Below the pieces are notes generated by a model that was not told the origin of the DNA, did not search any database, and was given only the letters and a program-made list of their open reading frames with translations. From NCBI GenBank assembly GCA_963402885.1, contig OY727095.1:19969001-20033000 (forward strand): 64,000 nt of DNA, read 5' to 3'. Below are positions 12,501 through 21,169 of the stretch, piece after piece. Every line of letters starts with the position of its first letter. Position 1 is the stretch's first letter. The position numbers and the translations under genes are program-made. This DNA is from Antedon bifida. Taxonomy: Eukaryota; Echinodermata; Crinoidea; Comatulida; Antedonidae.

Positions 12501-15500
12501 GTTAAAAGGCGATTTGTTGTGTAGAACATTTATGATTTATTACTGAAACTAAACTCACAATCTACGTAATAATCACATTCATTTATGATCATCCACAATT
12601 TTATGCCGAATGACATACACTTTTGCATTATAGGTCCTAATTAATACAACAGTACCTATAACGTGTATACATGAAAATAAAATGGATTATAGAGGGCGGC
12701 AAACAAAATATATCATTAATCAGAACGAAACTGTGTCAATTAAAATTTTGAATTTGATTAAAAAATATCATGAATTGTTTTTGACATTCTATTTTCAAAT
12801 TAATTATGATTAAATCAACCAAAACGATGTGATTTTATTTGATAAACATTTTTTCAAACATTCTATCTAACCAATCAAAGTTTTACTTAATATACTTTCT
12901 AAATAGGAAATCTTTTTTTTGGTGCAATTATTAACTTTAAATACCATATTATTATGTAATGCGTACATATAACTGAAGTAACTCACTTGAATCTGATTTT
13001 TTCAAACCCAATCTTTCGAGAGTGATAACAAACCAAGATTTTCTGTTTCCTCGTGAGGCAGAGTCATTATATTCTATCATTTCTGAATTTATTTTATTTT
13101 GGAAAATATATATTACATTGCTGATTAACAATTTATCTTTTGATCCATTAGGCAGTATTTTTACCAAATTAATATGAATGTAATCATGTTAACTATTTAT
13201 TTGAAGTTTTTGCAGGGCTAGATAATATCATCCGTGAATAAGTGCATTTTGTAGGATTGGATTTCCAGTAAGTAGCAGTAGACCGGATCAAGCCATCAGC
13301 CAGATGGCGAAAGCTAAAGAATGTGATTAATTTCATTACTGGATTTGTCAAACAAAATGATTTATTTAGATAATATCATGTTTTTAATGCATTAAGAATC
13401 TTTGATTGTTTTCACTTTCAAATTTTCCCATTTATATATAATTGTTTTTAATTTTTTTCGCCAGTATCAGAAACTATAATCACATACTTATTAATGAAGT
13501 TAGTGCAATTGCAACTTTCGTTGGTTTTTTCATTAAATTGTTGTATAGGCGGAATTATAGAGGGCGACAAACATAAGTTTTAATCCATCAGGAGGTGTCG
13601 AAATATGCTCAACAGAGGGCAGCAAATAAAGTTTTCATTCACCAAAATGATTCTGGATGTCAAACAATAATGTTATCGCAGTTCAACAAGTGATTCTCCA
13701 TGGAGAAGGAACCAACAAGATGGCGGCTGCAATCGACCAATCAGATATGCCCTACGCAGTACGCACTACTACGCATGTGTTGAGAGCCTATAATCTGCGT
13801 GAGAACGATACGCAACGCAGTGTGTTAAGCGTATAAACGCGAACGCATTCTATATGATCCTCGTATTAAATAGATTACAAAGAAATTATTCATCCTACTG
13901 TGATTAACAATTATTATATTTAATTGTATAAAAACTTCACTGTGCTTTGACAAGAATATGTGTTGTAATTTATGTGGTCTTAATGTATTATATTAGATTA
14001 TTATTTTTTATATTAAATAATGTTTTTGAACACATTTATGGCCGCAATCTTGTTGGTTCCCCCTCCTGTTTTTGGAATCACTTTTCAGTCTGGAGTACGC
14101 CCTAGCCTTCGGCTTACATCTCACTGGGCCGAACACAATGCGGAGTTTTAGTGAAACGTAATAAAAAAATTTTAAAAGTAATAAAATCTTCCTAAAACCG
14201 TATAAAGTATAAAAATGTCATTATTATTCCTTGCCAGTAATTTTGTAAAATTCTTAATTCCGTTCCAATAATTACAGACAATTCATGTCCCGCCGACTGC
14301 ATTGAGAGTGTGCAATAATATGGAATCGAATCTGGGCAGATTTCTGTTCCGATTATCTTGTAACTGTAACGCTATAGTTTGTAACTTGTTGTGAAGGTCA
14401 TATTGAAAAAGTTAGTTTCGTATTTTTAGTGTGGGAATGTATTCTTTTGATGTTTTTTGCATATTCTTTGTTTTAAATATTATTATTTTGAAAGCAACTA
14501 ACCTGTTTCTGATTTACCCTCTTTTCTCATTGCTTGTTTTTCATTACTACTGGTTGCCACTTGACCTGTTTTAATAATAGAATAATAATAACAACAAAAT
14601 GAAATACTTATTCTACCTAAAAAAACACCGATTGAGAGCACAATTATACTGTATACATTATTAGTAACTAACCTGTTTCTGATTTAACTTCTTTTCGCAT
14701 TCCTTGTTCTTCATTACTACTGGTTGCCACTTGACCTGGTTTAATAAATGACAGGAAAGAACCTAAATTTAGGCTACAATGATATTCTTTACCGGTTGTC
14801 TACTTCTTTAAAAATATCAGTTACTGCATTAATATTTGTCATTGTATATACAAAATAATAATTAACATACCAAAACAACAGCAATGTATTAACATGTACC
14901 TTCAGTCGGCGGACATGGATTTATTGTAGTCAGACTGTTTTTAAAATTTATTTTTACCAAATTAATGTTTTTTACGCTTTTCGCACTAACATACCTTCAG
15001 TCAGAGATGTTACTCTTGCTTCCAGTCCAACTTGTCTTAAATTGTTAATACATTTTTCAATTTTTTCTTCACAGATTATTTTTCTCTGTTCCAAATCCAG
15101 AATCATACTCCAGGCATCTTTATAATTCTTTAACGCACTACCATTGTACAGTGCATCAATTTTTCCCACATCAGCCTGTCTAAGTCCATTTCCGAAAGCT
15201 ACAATTTGTAGTCGATATCGAGTGAACTTATTAATTTCTTGAACTTCGAGAAAAGATTGTTTGAGACGATCGATGACACCAAACTGTTCAGTTACTTTTA
15301 TTGTCTCGTATAGCAATATACGATTGTCTGAACTTAAACGTCCATTTGCCCTTAATTCCTGTAGTAAGTGTATTGTGTTGGTGGCGCTGTCTATGTTCGT
15401 TAATGCAATCAAATCTTGGTACAAAACTTTCAGCTTTGTGACGAGATTACGTTCATCATACCAAGTTGAAACATTTACTAAATCAAGATCAAAATCTATA

Positions 15501-15714
15501 AAATGGTGAAAACAGAACAATTTTAAAAAGTATATTATTATTTAATGCAACACTAGGATTACTGTATATACAGCATTGTCATTTTTTCTGTAATTTTGCC
15601 TATATAATCCGGACCCATCTTTTTTTTATATGTCGGTAGTTATTATACTAATATGTTTATAATATTGTATTAAGTCTTTATGAGTGAATACATTATCAGT
15701 GTACCTGTTGCCAT
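9503..15714 (-). CDS. NOD-like receptor: death-effector-like domain + NACHT NTPase (five exons)
   Basis: Predicted intracellular immune receptor. Coding exons on the minus strand: 15714-15705 (ATG), 15495-14995, 14735-14673, 14565-14503 and 11502-9503 (TAG). Every junction has AG/GT borders and phase 1; the coding total is 2637 nt, exactly 879 codons. Exon 2 carries a death-effector-like helical fold with the hallmark stretch ELRANGRLSSDN. Exons 3 and 4 encode near-identical 21-residue Ser/Thr/Glu-rich linkers. Exon 5 holds the NACHT domain: P-loop GEGGIGKST (near 11278), Walker B LLLLDGLDEL-like motif (near 11030), sensor ILTSRS, and a C-terminal FMPPHKLIVESL segment typical of the winged/helical region. 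Only about one leucine-rich-repeat-like unit follows before the stop, so the LRR array is short or lost. Family role (oligomerising sensor signalling via the death fold) is established; ligand unknown. Confidence 0.8.
11583..12019. mobile_element. MITE-like element in the large NACHT-gene intron
   Basis: CTCCCGTAAGCGGCCACCC at about 11648 is matched by GGGTGGCCGCTTACGGGAG at about 12001-12019, giving a short terminal-inverted-repeat element of about 370 bp. A related degenerate end (TTGTAAGCGGCCACCTCC) lies just left at about 11585-11604, and another degenerate fragment at about 12215-12245, suggesting several old insertions of one family. No coding capacity. Confidence 0.6.
12066..13660. repeat. 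intronic dispersed short repeat (TAGAGGGCG motif)
   Basis: The motif TATAGAGGGCGACAAACA or close variants occurs at about 12082, 12690 and 13555, with a weaker version near 13614, each followed by an AT-rich tail and a variant of ATCAGAA/ATCAGGA. This suggests decayed ends of related non-autonomous elements in the intron. Element boundaries cannot be set from this sequence. Confidence 0.35.
13702..14067. mobile_element. about 365-bp MITE in the NACHT-gene intron
   Basis: GGAACCAACAAGATGGCGGC at 13709-13728 is mirrored by GGCCGCAATCTTGTTGGTTC near 14040-14059; the inverted similarity extends outward to GGAG/CTCC ends. The interior is non-coding. I could not identify a clear target-site duplication. 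Confidence 0.6.
14503..14735 (-). repeat. tandemly duplicated 63-nt exons of the NACHT receptor
   Basis: Two 63-nt blocks, 14735-14673 and 14565-14503, each flanked by a splice acceptor (AACAG or ACCAG) and donor (CAG/GTTAGT), are about 90% identical and both symmetrical phase 1-1. They encode related 21-residue linkers beginning QVATSSNE. Exon duplication within the gene is the simplest explanation; because they are symmetrical, one or both can be skipped without changing frame. Confidence 0.7.
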
Positions 15715-15950
15715 TTTTTCAAATTTCTCTCTTCAATTCTGAAAAATAAGTGTTAAATCGGATCATAATTCACAAATATATCTACTTCCGATAGGCTAAT
15801 GTGTATATACTTAGTAAATGATGATCGTTTCATACTAAGTTCAATGTAACGATAAGATAAACGATTGAACTGTCTGCAGTTTGTTTATATTCGATAGTGA
15901 GGAGCAACCGGGCAATTTATATAATGTTCTTTGTGTCTTGCTACCCGTCG

Positions 15951-16858
15951 GGCGTACTTTAGGAATTATGTTGGACAGGTTGGCAAACTAAACGTCATGA
16001 TTAACACGCGTACTATAGGATTATGTTGGACAGGTTGGCAAACTAAACGTCATGATTAACACGCGTACTATAGGATTATGTTGGACAGGTTGGCAAACTA
16101 AACGTCATGATTAACACGCGTACTATAGGATTATGTTGGACAGGTTGTGGACAGGTTGGCAAACTAAATGTCATGATTAACACGCGTACTTTAGGAATTA
16201 TGTTGGACAGGTTGGCAAACTAAACGTCATGATTAACACGCGTACTATAGGATTATGTTGGACAGGTTGGCAAACTAAACATGTCATGATTAACACGCGT
16301 ACTATAGGATTATGTTGGACAGGTTGGCAAACTAAACGTCATGATTAACACGCGTACTATAGGATTATGTTGGACAGGTTGGCAAACTAAACGTCATGAT
16401 TAACACGCGTACTATAGGATTATGTTGGACAGGTTGGCAAACTAAACGTCATGATTAACACGCGTACTATAGGATTATGTTGGACAGGTTGGCAAACTAA
16501 ACATGTCATGATTAACACGCGTACTATAGGATTATGTTGGACAGGTTGGCAAACTAAACGTCATAATTAACACGCGTACTATAGGATTATGTTGGACAGG
16601 TTGGCAAACTAAACATGTCATGATTAACAAGCGTACTATAGGATTATGCTGGACAGGTTGGCAAACTAAACGTCATGATAAACACGCGTACTATATGATT
16701 ATGTTGGACAGGTTGGCAAACTAAACGTCATGATTAACACGCGTACTATAGGATTATGTTGGACAGGTTGGCAAACTAAACATGTCATGATTAACACGCG
16801 TACTATAGGATTATGTTGGACAGGTTGGCAAACTAAACATGTCATGATTAACCTCACA
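15951..16858. repeat. minisatellite, 55-bp unit, about 16 copies
   Basis: Head-to-tail repeats of a 55-bp unit containing GGATTATGTTGGACAGGTTG and ACACGCGTACTATAG. Some units carry a 2-bp insertion (AACATGTCATG instead of AACGTCATG) and one has a duplicated GGACAGGTTG segment near 16138-16156. Copies are nearly identical, implying recent expansion. It lies between the 5' end of the NACHT gene and the left border of the virus-like block. Confidence 0.95.
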
Positions 16859-16904
16859 CATTAATTGAATATTAGTCAAAACTAAACGAATTTACTGTAT
16901 TACA

Positions 16905-19900
16905 CTAGCATGTTAAAATATAAAAACAGAAAGATAGGCCTAAGTATGTATCTACCTGCTCTCGACTTTTTAACATGTTCTCTGCATCATGTTTTAACGA
17001 AGCAGAGTTTATTTTTTCGGCATCAAGTTGCGACGCCAAATCGTCAACATGTCGGCTCATCAACTGTTCATTTTTTTGTACGCTCGACTGATACAATCTG
17101 CTCTTTTCTTCGTACGTTTGCAAATCAGTTTCCAACTGTTGAATTCGTTGCCTGTACGTTGTCTCCGAAATCGTGTTGGCCGTGTCCAATCTTCTGTTCA
17201 GCACGCGCAATTCACCAACTTCGTTTGTGAGCGCTTCGATGCGACGACTCGTTTCCTCGTCAACGTGTTCTTTTGACGATATCAATTCGGATTGCTTGCG
17301 CTTCAAATTCAATTCATGTGCGCGTGCTTCGTCCGTCTTTTTGTTAAGCAAGGCTTTCAGAGTGTCTGACTCGTCGACATTTTGCATTTCAGTGTCGTGA
17401 AGTTGTTGCTTCATTTCGTTCACAAGACGTTCACTGTTTCGCAGTTCGCCTTCGGTCTTGTCCAGTTTCGTTTCCAACTCTTTAATTTTTGCGTCGCTCA
17501 CTCGCGTCTTTTTTTCATTTTCTCTCGACGACTCTGCATTCCTGGTGGCCATGGTCTTTTTGAACTCTTCGTGTTCTACTCGTTGAGTCTCGAGCGTGTT
17601 CAAAGCCGTCCGTCGTTCTTCTTCGGCTTTTGCCTTTGCCCATTGCATGACTTCAATCTGCGATTGGGATTCGGCATTAGAATCGGGCTGAGATGATATC
17701 CAATCTTCAATATCGTAGAGTTTTACGTGCATTGTACTATTGTGAGCGTTCACATCGTCCGAGATTTCACGCAATCTTTGAACGGTGTCTTCGTCCAAGT
17801 TGGGCAAATCGTCGTTTGTTGAAAGTACGGTGCTGTTGGCCGTGTTCACGTAAGGAGCGAGCAGTTGACCGATGCTAGGTAAATCATCATCTTCATCACC
17901 GTCACCTTCTTCTTCTTCGTTTACAATTGCGGTGTTCACCGGCATGCTTGCTATGGCAATAGATTCGAGCACAGAAATTGTATCATCGGTGTGTGTACGC
18001 GCGTCAGCAGTTTCGGTGTTCATCACCGCCGGCGTCGTACCAGATTCGAGCACAGAAAGTGTGTCTTGGGTGGTGTTTGCCGGCATGCTTGCTATGGCAA
18101 TAGATTCGAGCACAGAAATTGTATCATCGGTGTGTGTACGCGCGTCAGCAGTTTCGGTGTTCATCACCGCCGGCATCGTACCAGATTCGAACACAGAAAG
18201 TGTGTCTTGGGTGGTGTTTGCCGGCATACCTTCCATGACCAGAGATTCGAGCACAGAAAGCGTATCTGATGCGTTTGTAGTACGCGCGTCGTCGTCAACA
18301 GTTTCGATGTTCACCTGCTGCACCACCGGCATATTATCAACAGTTTCGGTGTTCACCACCAGCATACGAGATTCAGAATCGGTAGTAGTGATGTTGGCGG
18401 CACGTTCGCGCGCTTTAGCCTCCAAACTTAGCAGATGTTGGTAACTGAGTTGCGTTATTTCGAACCGACTTTGTTCGACCATTGCCATGCCTTCGGTGGC
18501 CGTGTCGAGTGAAATCTTGCGCGTTGATTCAGGAGATCTAACCGGTATATTGCAAAGAGCGTTGAGTAGAATAGCGCATACGTTCGCCTCGTAATGGCAA
18601 CAGTCTCTCCATGGCAAGTCATCTTGGGCAGTGGGCGTTCCGAACGGAGGTCGTTCACATTGAAACGGTTTAAGTTCGTCGATCGTTCCAGTAACGAGTG
18701 CATGATCTCTTAGACGAATCTTGAGAAATTCGTGTTTTTTAATGTACGACACGAGCGCACCAAACAAATGGTCAAAGTCAATGTCCAAAGCATTTCTTTC
18801 GTATGGCGCAAAGTCCTCTTGTATCTTTTTTGCCAACTTTCTGATCCATTCGACGGTGGGACGTTCCGCTGAGTCAACGGTCAACCACGGAGCGTGTGTT
18901 GCGTTCCATTTACTCTCAGCTGCCGTGATTTCCGCGTCGATTCTTTCAAAGTTCCAGCTGTTTGTGATCTCTTCACTCTGTCCCAACACGAGATTCCACA
19001 TGTCGGCTCTGGCGAGCAGTGTAGCATCGCCGATGTGATGAGCTATGCGATGTAGCACGAGGCAAGCGAAAATCATGTACAGATTCGGTCTTTTGTCGAA
19101 CAGCGCGCACACGTATTTCATCAATCGAAACGTGGTTCCGATTTCCACGTTTTGAATGTGCGTACACGCTTTCAACAATCTCTCGAAATCGTCTTTACTT
19201 AATCCGGTTTCGTTGAACAGAGCATCACGATCGCTGGAATTGTTACCTTGCGTAGATGTGTAGTGTTTCAGAAAAAAATCTTTCATGGTCAGTCTATTGC
19301 CGGCCTGAAACTTTCCCAGCTGTAGAAACGATTTCTCTTTTCCTGCGCCGCCACCGCCTATTACAGGCGACTGTGAATGTATACCTGGAACGGCAGTCAT
19401 TGTCTTGAGATGTTTTGCAAAGTGTATCTTTTGTTGTATTAGATTACCGTCTTTGATGACGATTGAGACCCGCACTTGTTTCGAATTTAGAAAGCTACCG
19501 CCGAGAAACAAACTGTCGCACAATTTACGCGTTCTCTCTTTCATGTCAGCATGTTTGTTGATTTCTGTGATGATTTTAATCATTTTGATTATTTCACACA
19601 GACTTTCGTACAAGCTTTTAAGATTCTTTGCGTCGGCAACAACTATGCGACCAGAAACGAACGCGTTTGAAAACTGTTTTGAAAAGCCGTCCATTCGAAG
19701 TAGCTGCGCTTTTAGACCCAGCATGGATCCATCTGGAGGGTAGCCGGATCTGTAAGCAGTCGATACCATTCTCATGAGCGTCGTTGATGTGAGCGTCGGG
19801 TCTGCGAGTTCGTCGAGAACTCGTCCAAGATACGGCGTAATTTTTTTCGACTGTTCGCCAACCTCTTTATTATCATCCCGTCCTTTTCTCTTTGTCGGCC

Positions 19901-19955
19901 TCTGTCTAACAGCCGTCGTGTCCATCAACGTTTCGGTCTGTGATGATGTATACAT
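16905..19955 (-). CDS. large coiled-coil protein of the herpesvirus-like block, function unknown
   Basis: An open frame of 1026 codons from 19985; the second in-frame ATG at 19955 or the third at 19925 is a more natural start because the first ten codons are low-complexity. Visible features: a basic, nuclear-signal-like cluster (RPTKRKGR) near the N-terminus; a globular region to about residue 560 rich in Cys, Trp and His; two 47-residue repeats (about residues 588-681); an acidic stretch with EEEEGDGDEDDD; then a long Glu/Lys/Arg coiled coil (about residues 760-1010). The last coding bases sit about 50 nt from the minisatellite, and CAG/GTAGAT near 16955 resembles a splice donor, so the natural C-terminus may be elsewhere or lost at the junction. 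A structural or tegument-like role is possible by composition only; I do not recognise the family. Confidence 0.7.
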   Translation of the reverse strand: MYTSSQTETLMDTTAVRQRPTKRKGRDDNKEVGEQSKKITPYLGRVLDELADPTLTSTTLMRMVSTAYRSGYPPDGSMLGLKAQLLRMDGFSKQFSNAFVSGRIVVADAKNLKSLYESLCEIIKMIKIITEINKHADMKERTRKLCDSLFLGGSFLNSKQVRVSIVIKDGNLIQQKIHFAKHLKTMTAVPGIHSQSPVIGGGGAGKEKSFLQLGKFQAGNRLTMKDFFLKHYTSTQGNNSSDRDALFNETGLSKDDFERLLKACTHIQNVEIGTTFRLMKYVCALFDKRPNLYMIFACLVLHRIAHHIGDATLLARADMWNLVLGQSEEITNSWNFERIDAEITAAESKWNATHAPWLTVDSAERPTVEWIRKLAKKIQEDFAPYERNALDIDFDHLFGALVSYIKKHEFLKIRLRDHALVTGTIDELKPFQCERPPFGTPTAQDDLPWRDCCHYEANVCAILLNALCNIPVRSPESTRKISLDTATEGMAMVEQSRFEITQLSYQHLLSLEAKARERAANITTTDSESRMLVVNTETVDNMPVVQQVNIETVDDDARTTNASDTLSVLESLVMEGMPANTTQDTLSVFESGTMPAVMNTETADARTHTDDTISVLESIAIASMPANTTQDTLSVLESGTTPAVMNTETADARTHTDDTISVLESIAIASMPVNTAIVNEEEEGDGDEDDDLPSIGQLLAPYVNTANSTVLSTNDDLPNLDEDTVQRLREISDDVNAHNSTMHVKLYDIEDWISSQPDSNAESQSQIEVMQWAKAKAEEERRTALNTLETQRVEHEEFKKTMATRNAESSRENEKKTRVSDAKIKELETKLDKTEGELRNSERLVNEMKQQLHDTEMQNVDESDTLKALLNKKTDEARAHELNLKRKQSELISSKEHVDEETSRRIEALTNEVGELRVLNRRLDTANTISETTYRQRIQQLETDLQTYEEKSRLYQSSVQKNEQLMSRHVDDLASQLDAEKINSASLKHDAENMLKSREQVDTYLGLSFCFYILTC
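17941..18262 (-). repeat. 141-bp coding tandem repeat inside the coiled-coil gene
   Basis: The segment starting GGCATGCTTGCTATGGCAAT at 17941 recurs 141 bp later at 18082, and a third diverged partial copy starts at about 18223. It encodes a 47-residue unit with the submotifs DTISVLES and TLSVLESGT. The repeat keeps frame, as expected if it expanded while the protein was under selection. Confidence 0.85.
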
Positions 19956-20052
19956 GATGATGATGATTATCTTTGAATTTACCATTATGTCATTAATGAC
20001 ATGTTGCGCATACGTACGTCGTGTGAAGAAGAAGAAGAAGAAGAGCGAGAAA

Positions 20053-20427
20053 ATGTCATGGCGTCGATCGGCCGATGAACTAATTCAACGCAATTTCTGG
20101 TACATGACCACATCAACTGTAAATTCATCATCATCAACACCACCACCATCAACAACAACAACGACACAATCTTCATCATCATCATCATCATCATCAAAAC
20201 CGTTATTGAAGAAAGAAAACGTAATCAAGAAGAAAAAACACAAACAAAAACGTACTAAGATTCTCGATTTAATTTTGCCAAATGATAACGACAAATCTTT
20301 TCATTCGCCATCCTCTGTAACAACCTCGAGCACGCTGTCAGTTGAGAGGTCGACACCTGAAATATCGGAAACATCAACCGATCACCTGGCATGGGTTTCA
20401 GTTGAGGAAAGCGTGGTTTTAGAATGA
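20053..20427 (+). CDS. small Ser/Thr-rich basic protein, unknown (virus-like block)
   Basis: 124-residue frame starting at an ATG (20053) with a purine at -3. It starts MSWRRSADELIQRNFWYM, then a Ser/Thr/Pro-rich low-complexity stretch encoded by TCA repeats (20120-20200), then a Lys-rich stretch (KKKKHKQKR) that could act as a nuclear signal. Its last 173 bases overlap, antisense, the end of the gene at 20255-21151. It is divergent from the coiled-coil gene. I do not recognise it; low complexity means it could be a chance frame. Confidence 0.4.
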   Translation: MSWRRSADELIQRNFWYMTTSTVNSSSSTPPPSTTTTTQSSSSSSSSSKPLLKKENVIKKKKHKQKRTKILDLILPNDNDKSFHSPSSVTTSSTLSVERSTPEISETSTDHLAWVSVEESVVLE

Positions 20428-21151
20428 CGCTTTCCGCCGAACGAATACCATTCAACGTGCTCTTTAGTAAGTACACGACCGTTTCGTGGCCGTTGCTGAG
20501 TAGAAAGTCTTTCTTGGCATATTGTAACGTCGAGTAGTACATGAACACAGACATAACGTCGAAAATAAAGTCTACCACGTCGTCCAGCATGTTTTCGTCT
20601 AGAAGCGCTGCATCCGGTAATCTGTTTGCTGATACGTATTTTAGAAAGGTGTATCTGATTACGGACACGATGTTCTGTTTGCCCATGTTCTCCAAAATCA
20701 TTTCACAGGCCTTGTGTTCAAAGAAATTTACGTTGTTGTACTTGCATCGTTTCTTTCGATCGTACAATCGTTTCAGAACCTGACGTACGGTTGTGCCGAA
20801 ACGAAACATTTTATCGTGTTTTTTTCGCGTCGTTGTCGTCTTTCTAACGTCTTGCATGCCGTTGTATAGCGGCGTATCGAGTCCAACGACAATCGGTTCA
20901 TAGTCGTCTGTATAGAATTCTTTACCAGTCAATGCGCATCTTCGAGTGTTGTGATCTAAATTTTCCACGACGCAGTCTGCCGACAATGAACAGGTGTGCG
21001 TGCGTAGTGACAACATGCACACGAAATTCTCACCGTCTTGCATGGGTTGCACGAACGTACATCTATTCGGTACACATTCGTGAAGTTCGTCCACGTGATA
21101 TATGTCGAAACGATTTGCTTGTAGATACGCGTTCAGAGCAGCTGTTGTCAT
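20255..21151 (-). CDS. 298-aa Cys/His-rich protein, antisense in a terminase intron
   Basis: An uninterrupted frame from ATG 21151. The N-terminal third has a Cys/His pattern suggestive of metal binding: C at about residues 26 and 31, then C, HTC, C and C between residues 44 and 70, ending near CALTGKEFY. The middle is basic (KRLYDRKKRCKY) and the rest helical. The gene starts only 18 bases upstream, on the opposite strand, of the terminase exon at 21170, so it lies within the inferred upstream terminase intron. Herpesviruses are known to place unrelated genes in the terminase intron on the opposite strand. No specific family is recognised; a zinc-binding virion or capsid-associated protein is a guess. 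Confidence 0.65.
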   Translation of the reverse strand: MTTAALNAYLQANRFDIYHVDELHECVPNRCTFVQPMQDGENFVCMLSLRTHTCSLSADCVVENLDHNTRRCALTGKEFYTDDYEPIVVGLDTPLYNGMQDVRKTTTTRKKHDKMFRFGTTVRQVLKRLYDRKKRCKYNNVNFFEHKACEMILENMGKQNIVSVIRYTFLKYVSANRLPDAALLDENMLDDVVDFIFDVMSVFMYYSTLQYAKKDFLLSNGHETVVYLLKSTLNGIRSAESVILKPRFPQLKPMPGDRLMFPIFQVSTSQLTACSRLLQRMANEKICRYHLAKLNRES

Positions 21152-21169
21152 CTTTATTTTTGTTTTCAG

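Noticed and set aside
12952..13167. Possible extra exon of the NACHT gene (ends at a GTGAGT donor)
   Set aside because: The gene model is complete and in frame without it; no convincing acceptor with a pyrimidine tract. It could be a skipped or decayed exon.
14895..14931. Possible 35-nt exon between exons 2 and 3 of the NACHT gene
   Set aside because: It has AG/GT borders but is not a multiple of three and would break the phase 1-1 pattern.
15951..16858. CRISPR array
   Set aside because: Units are directly abutting 55-bp repeats without unique spacers, in a eukaryotic locus.
16910..20427. Many plus-strand open frames opposite the coiled-coil gene, including one Ser-rich frame at 17872-18444
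   Set aside because: They mirror the codon bias and repeats of the minus-strand gene and have no features of their own.
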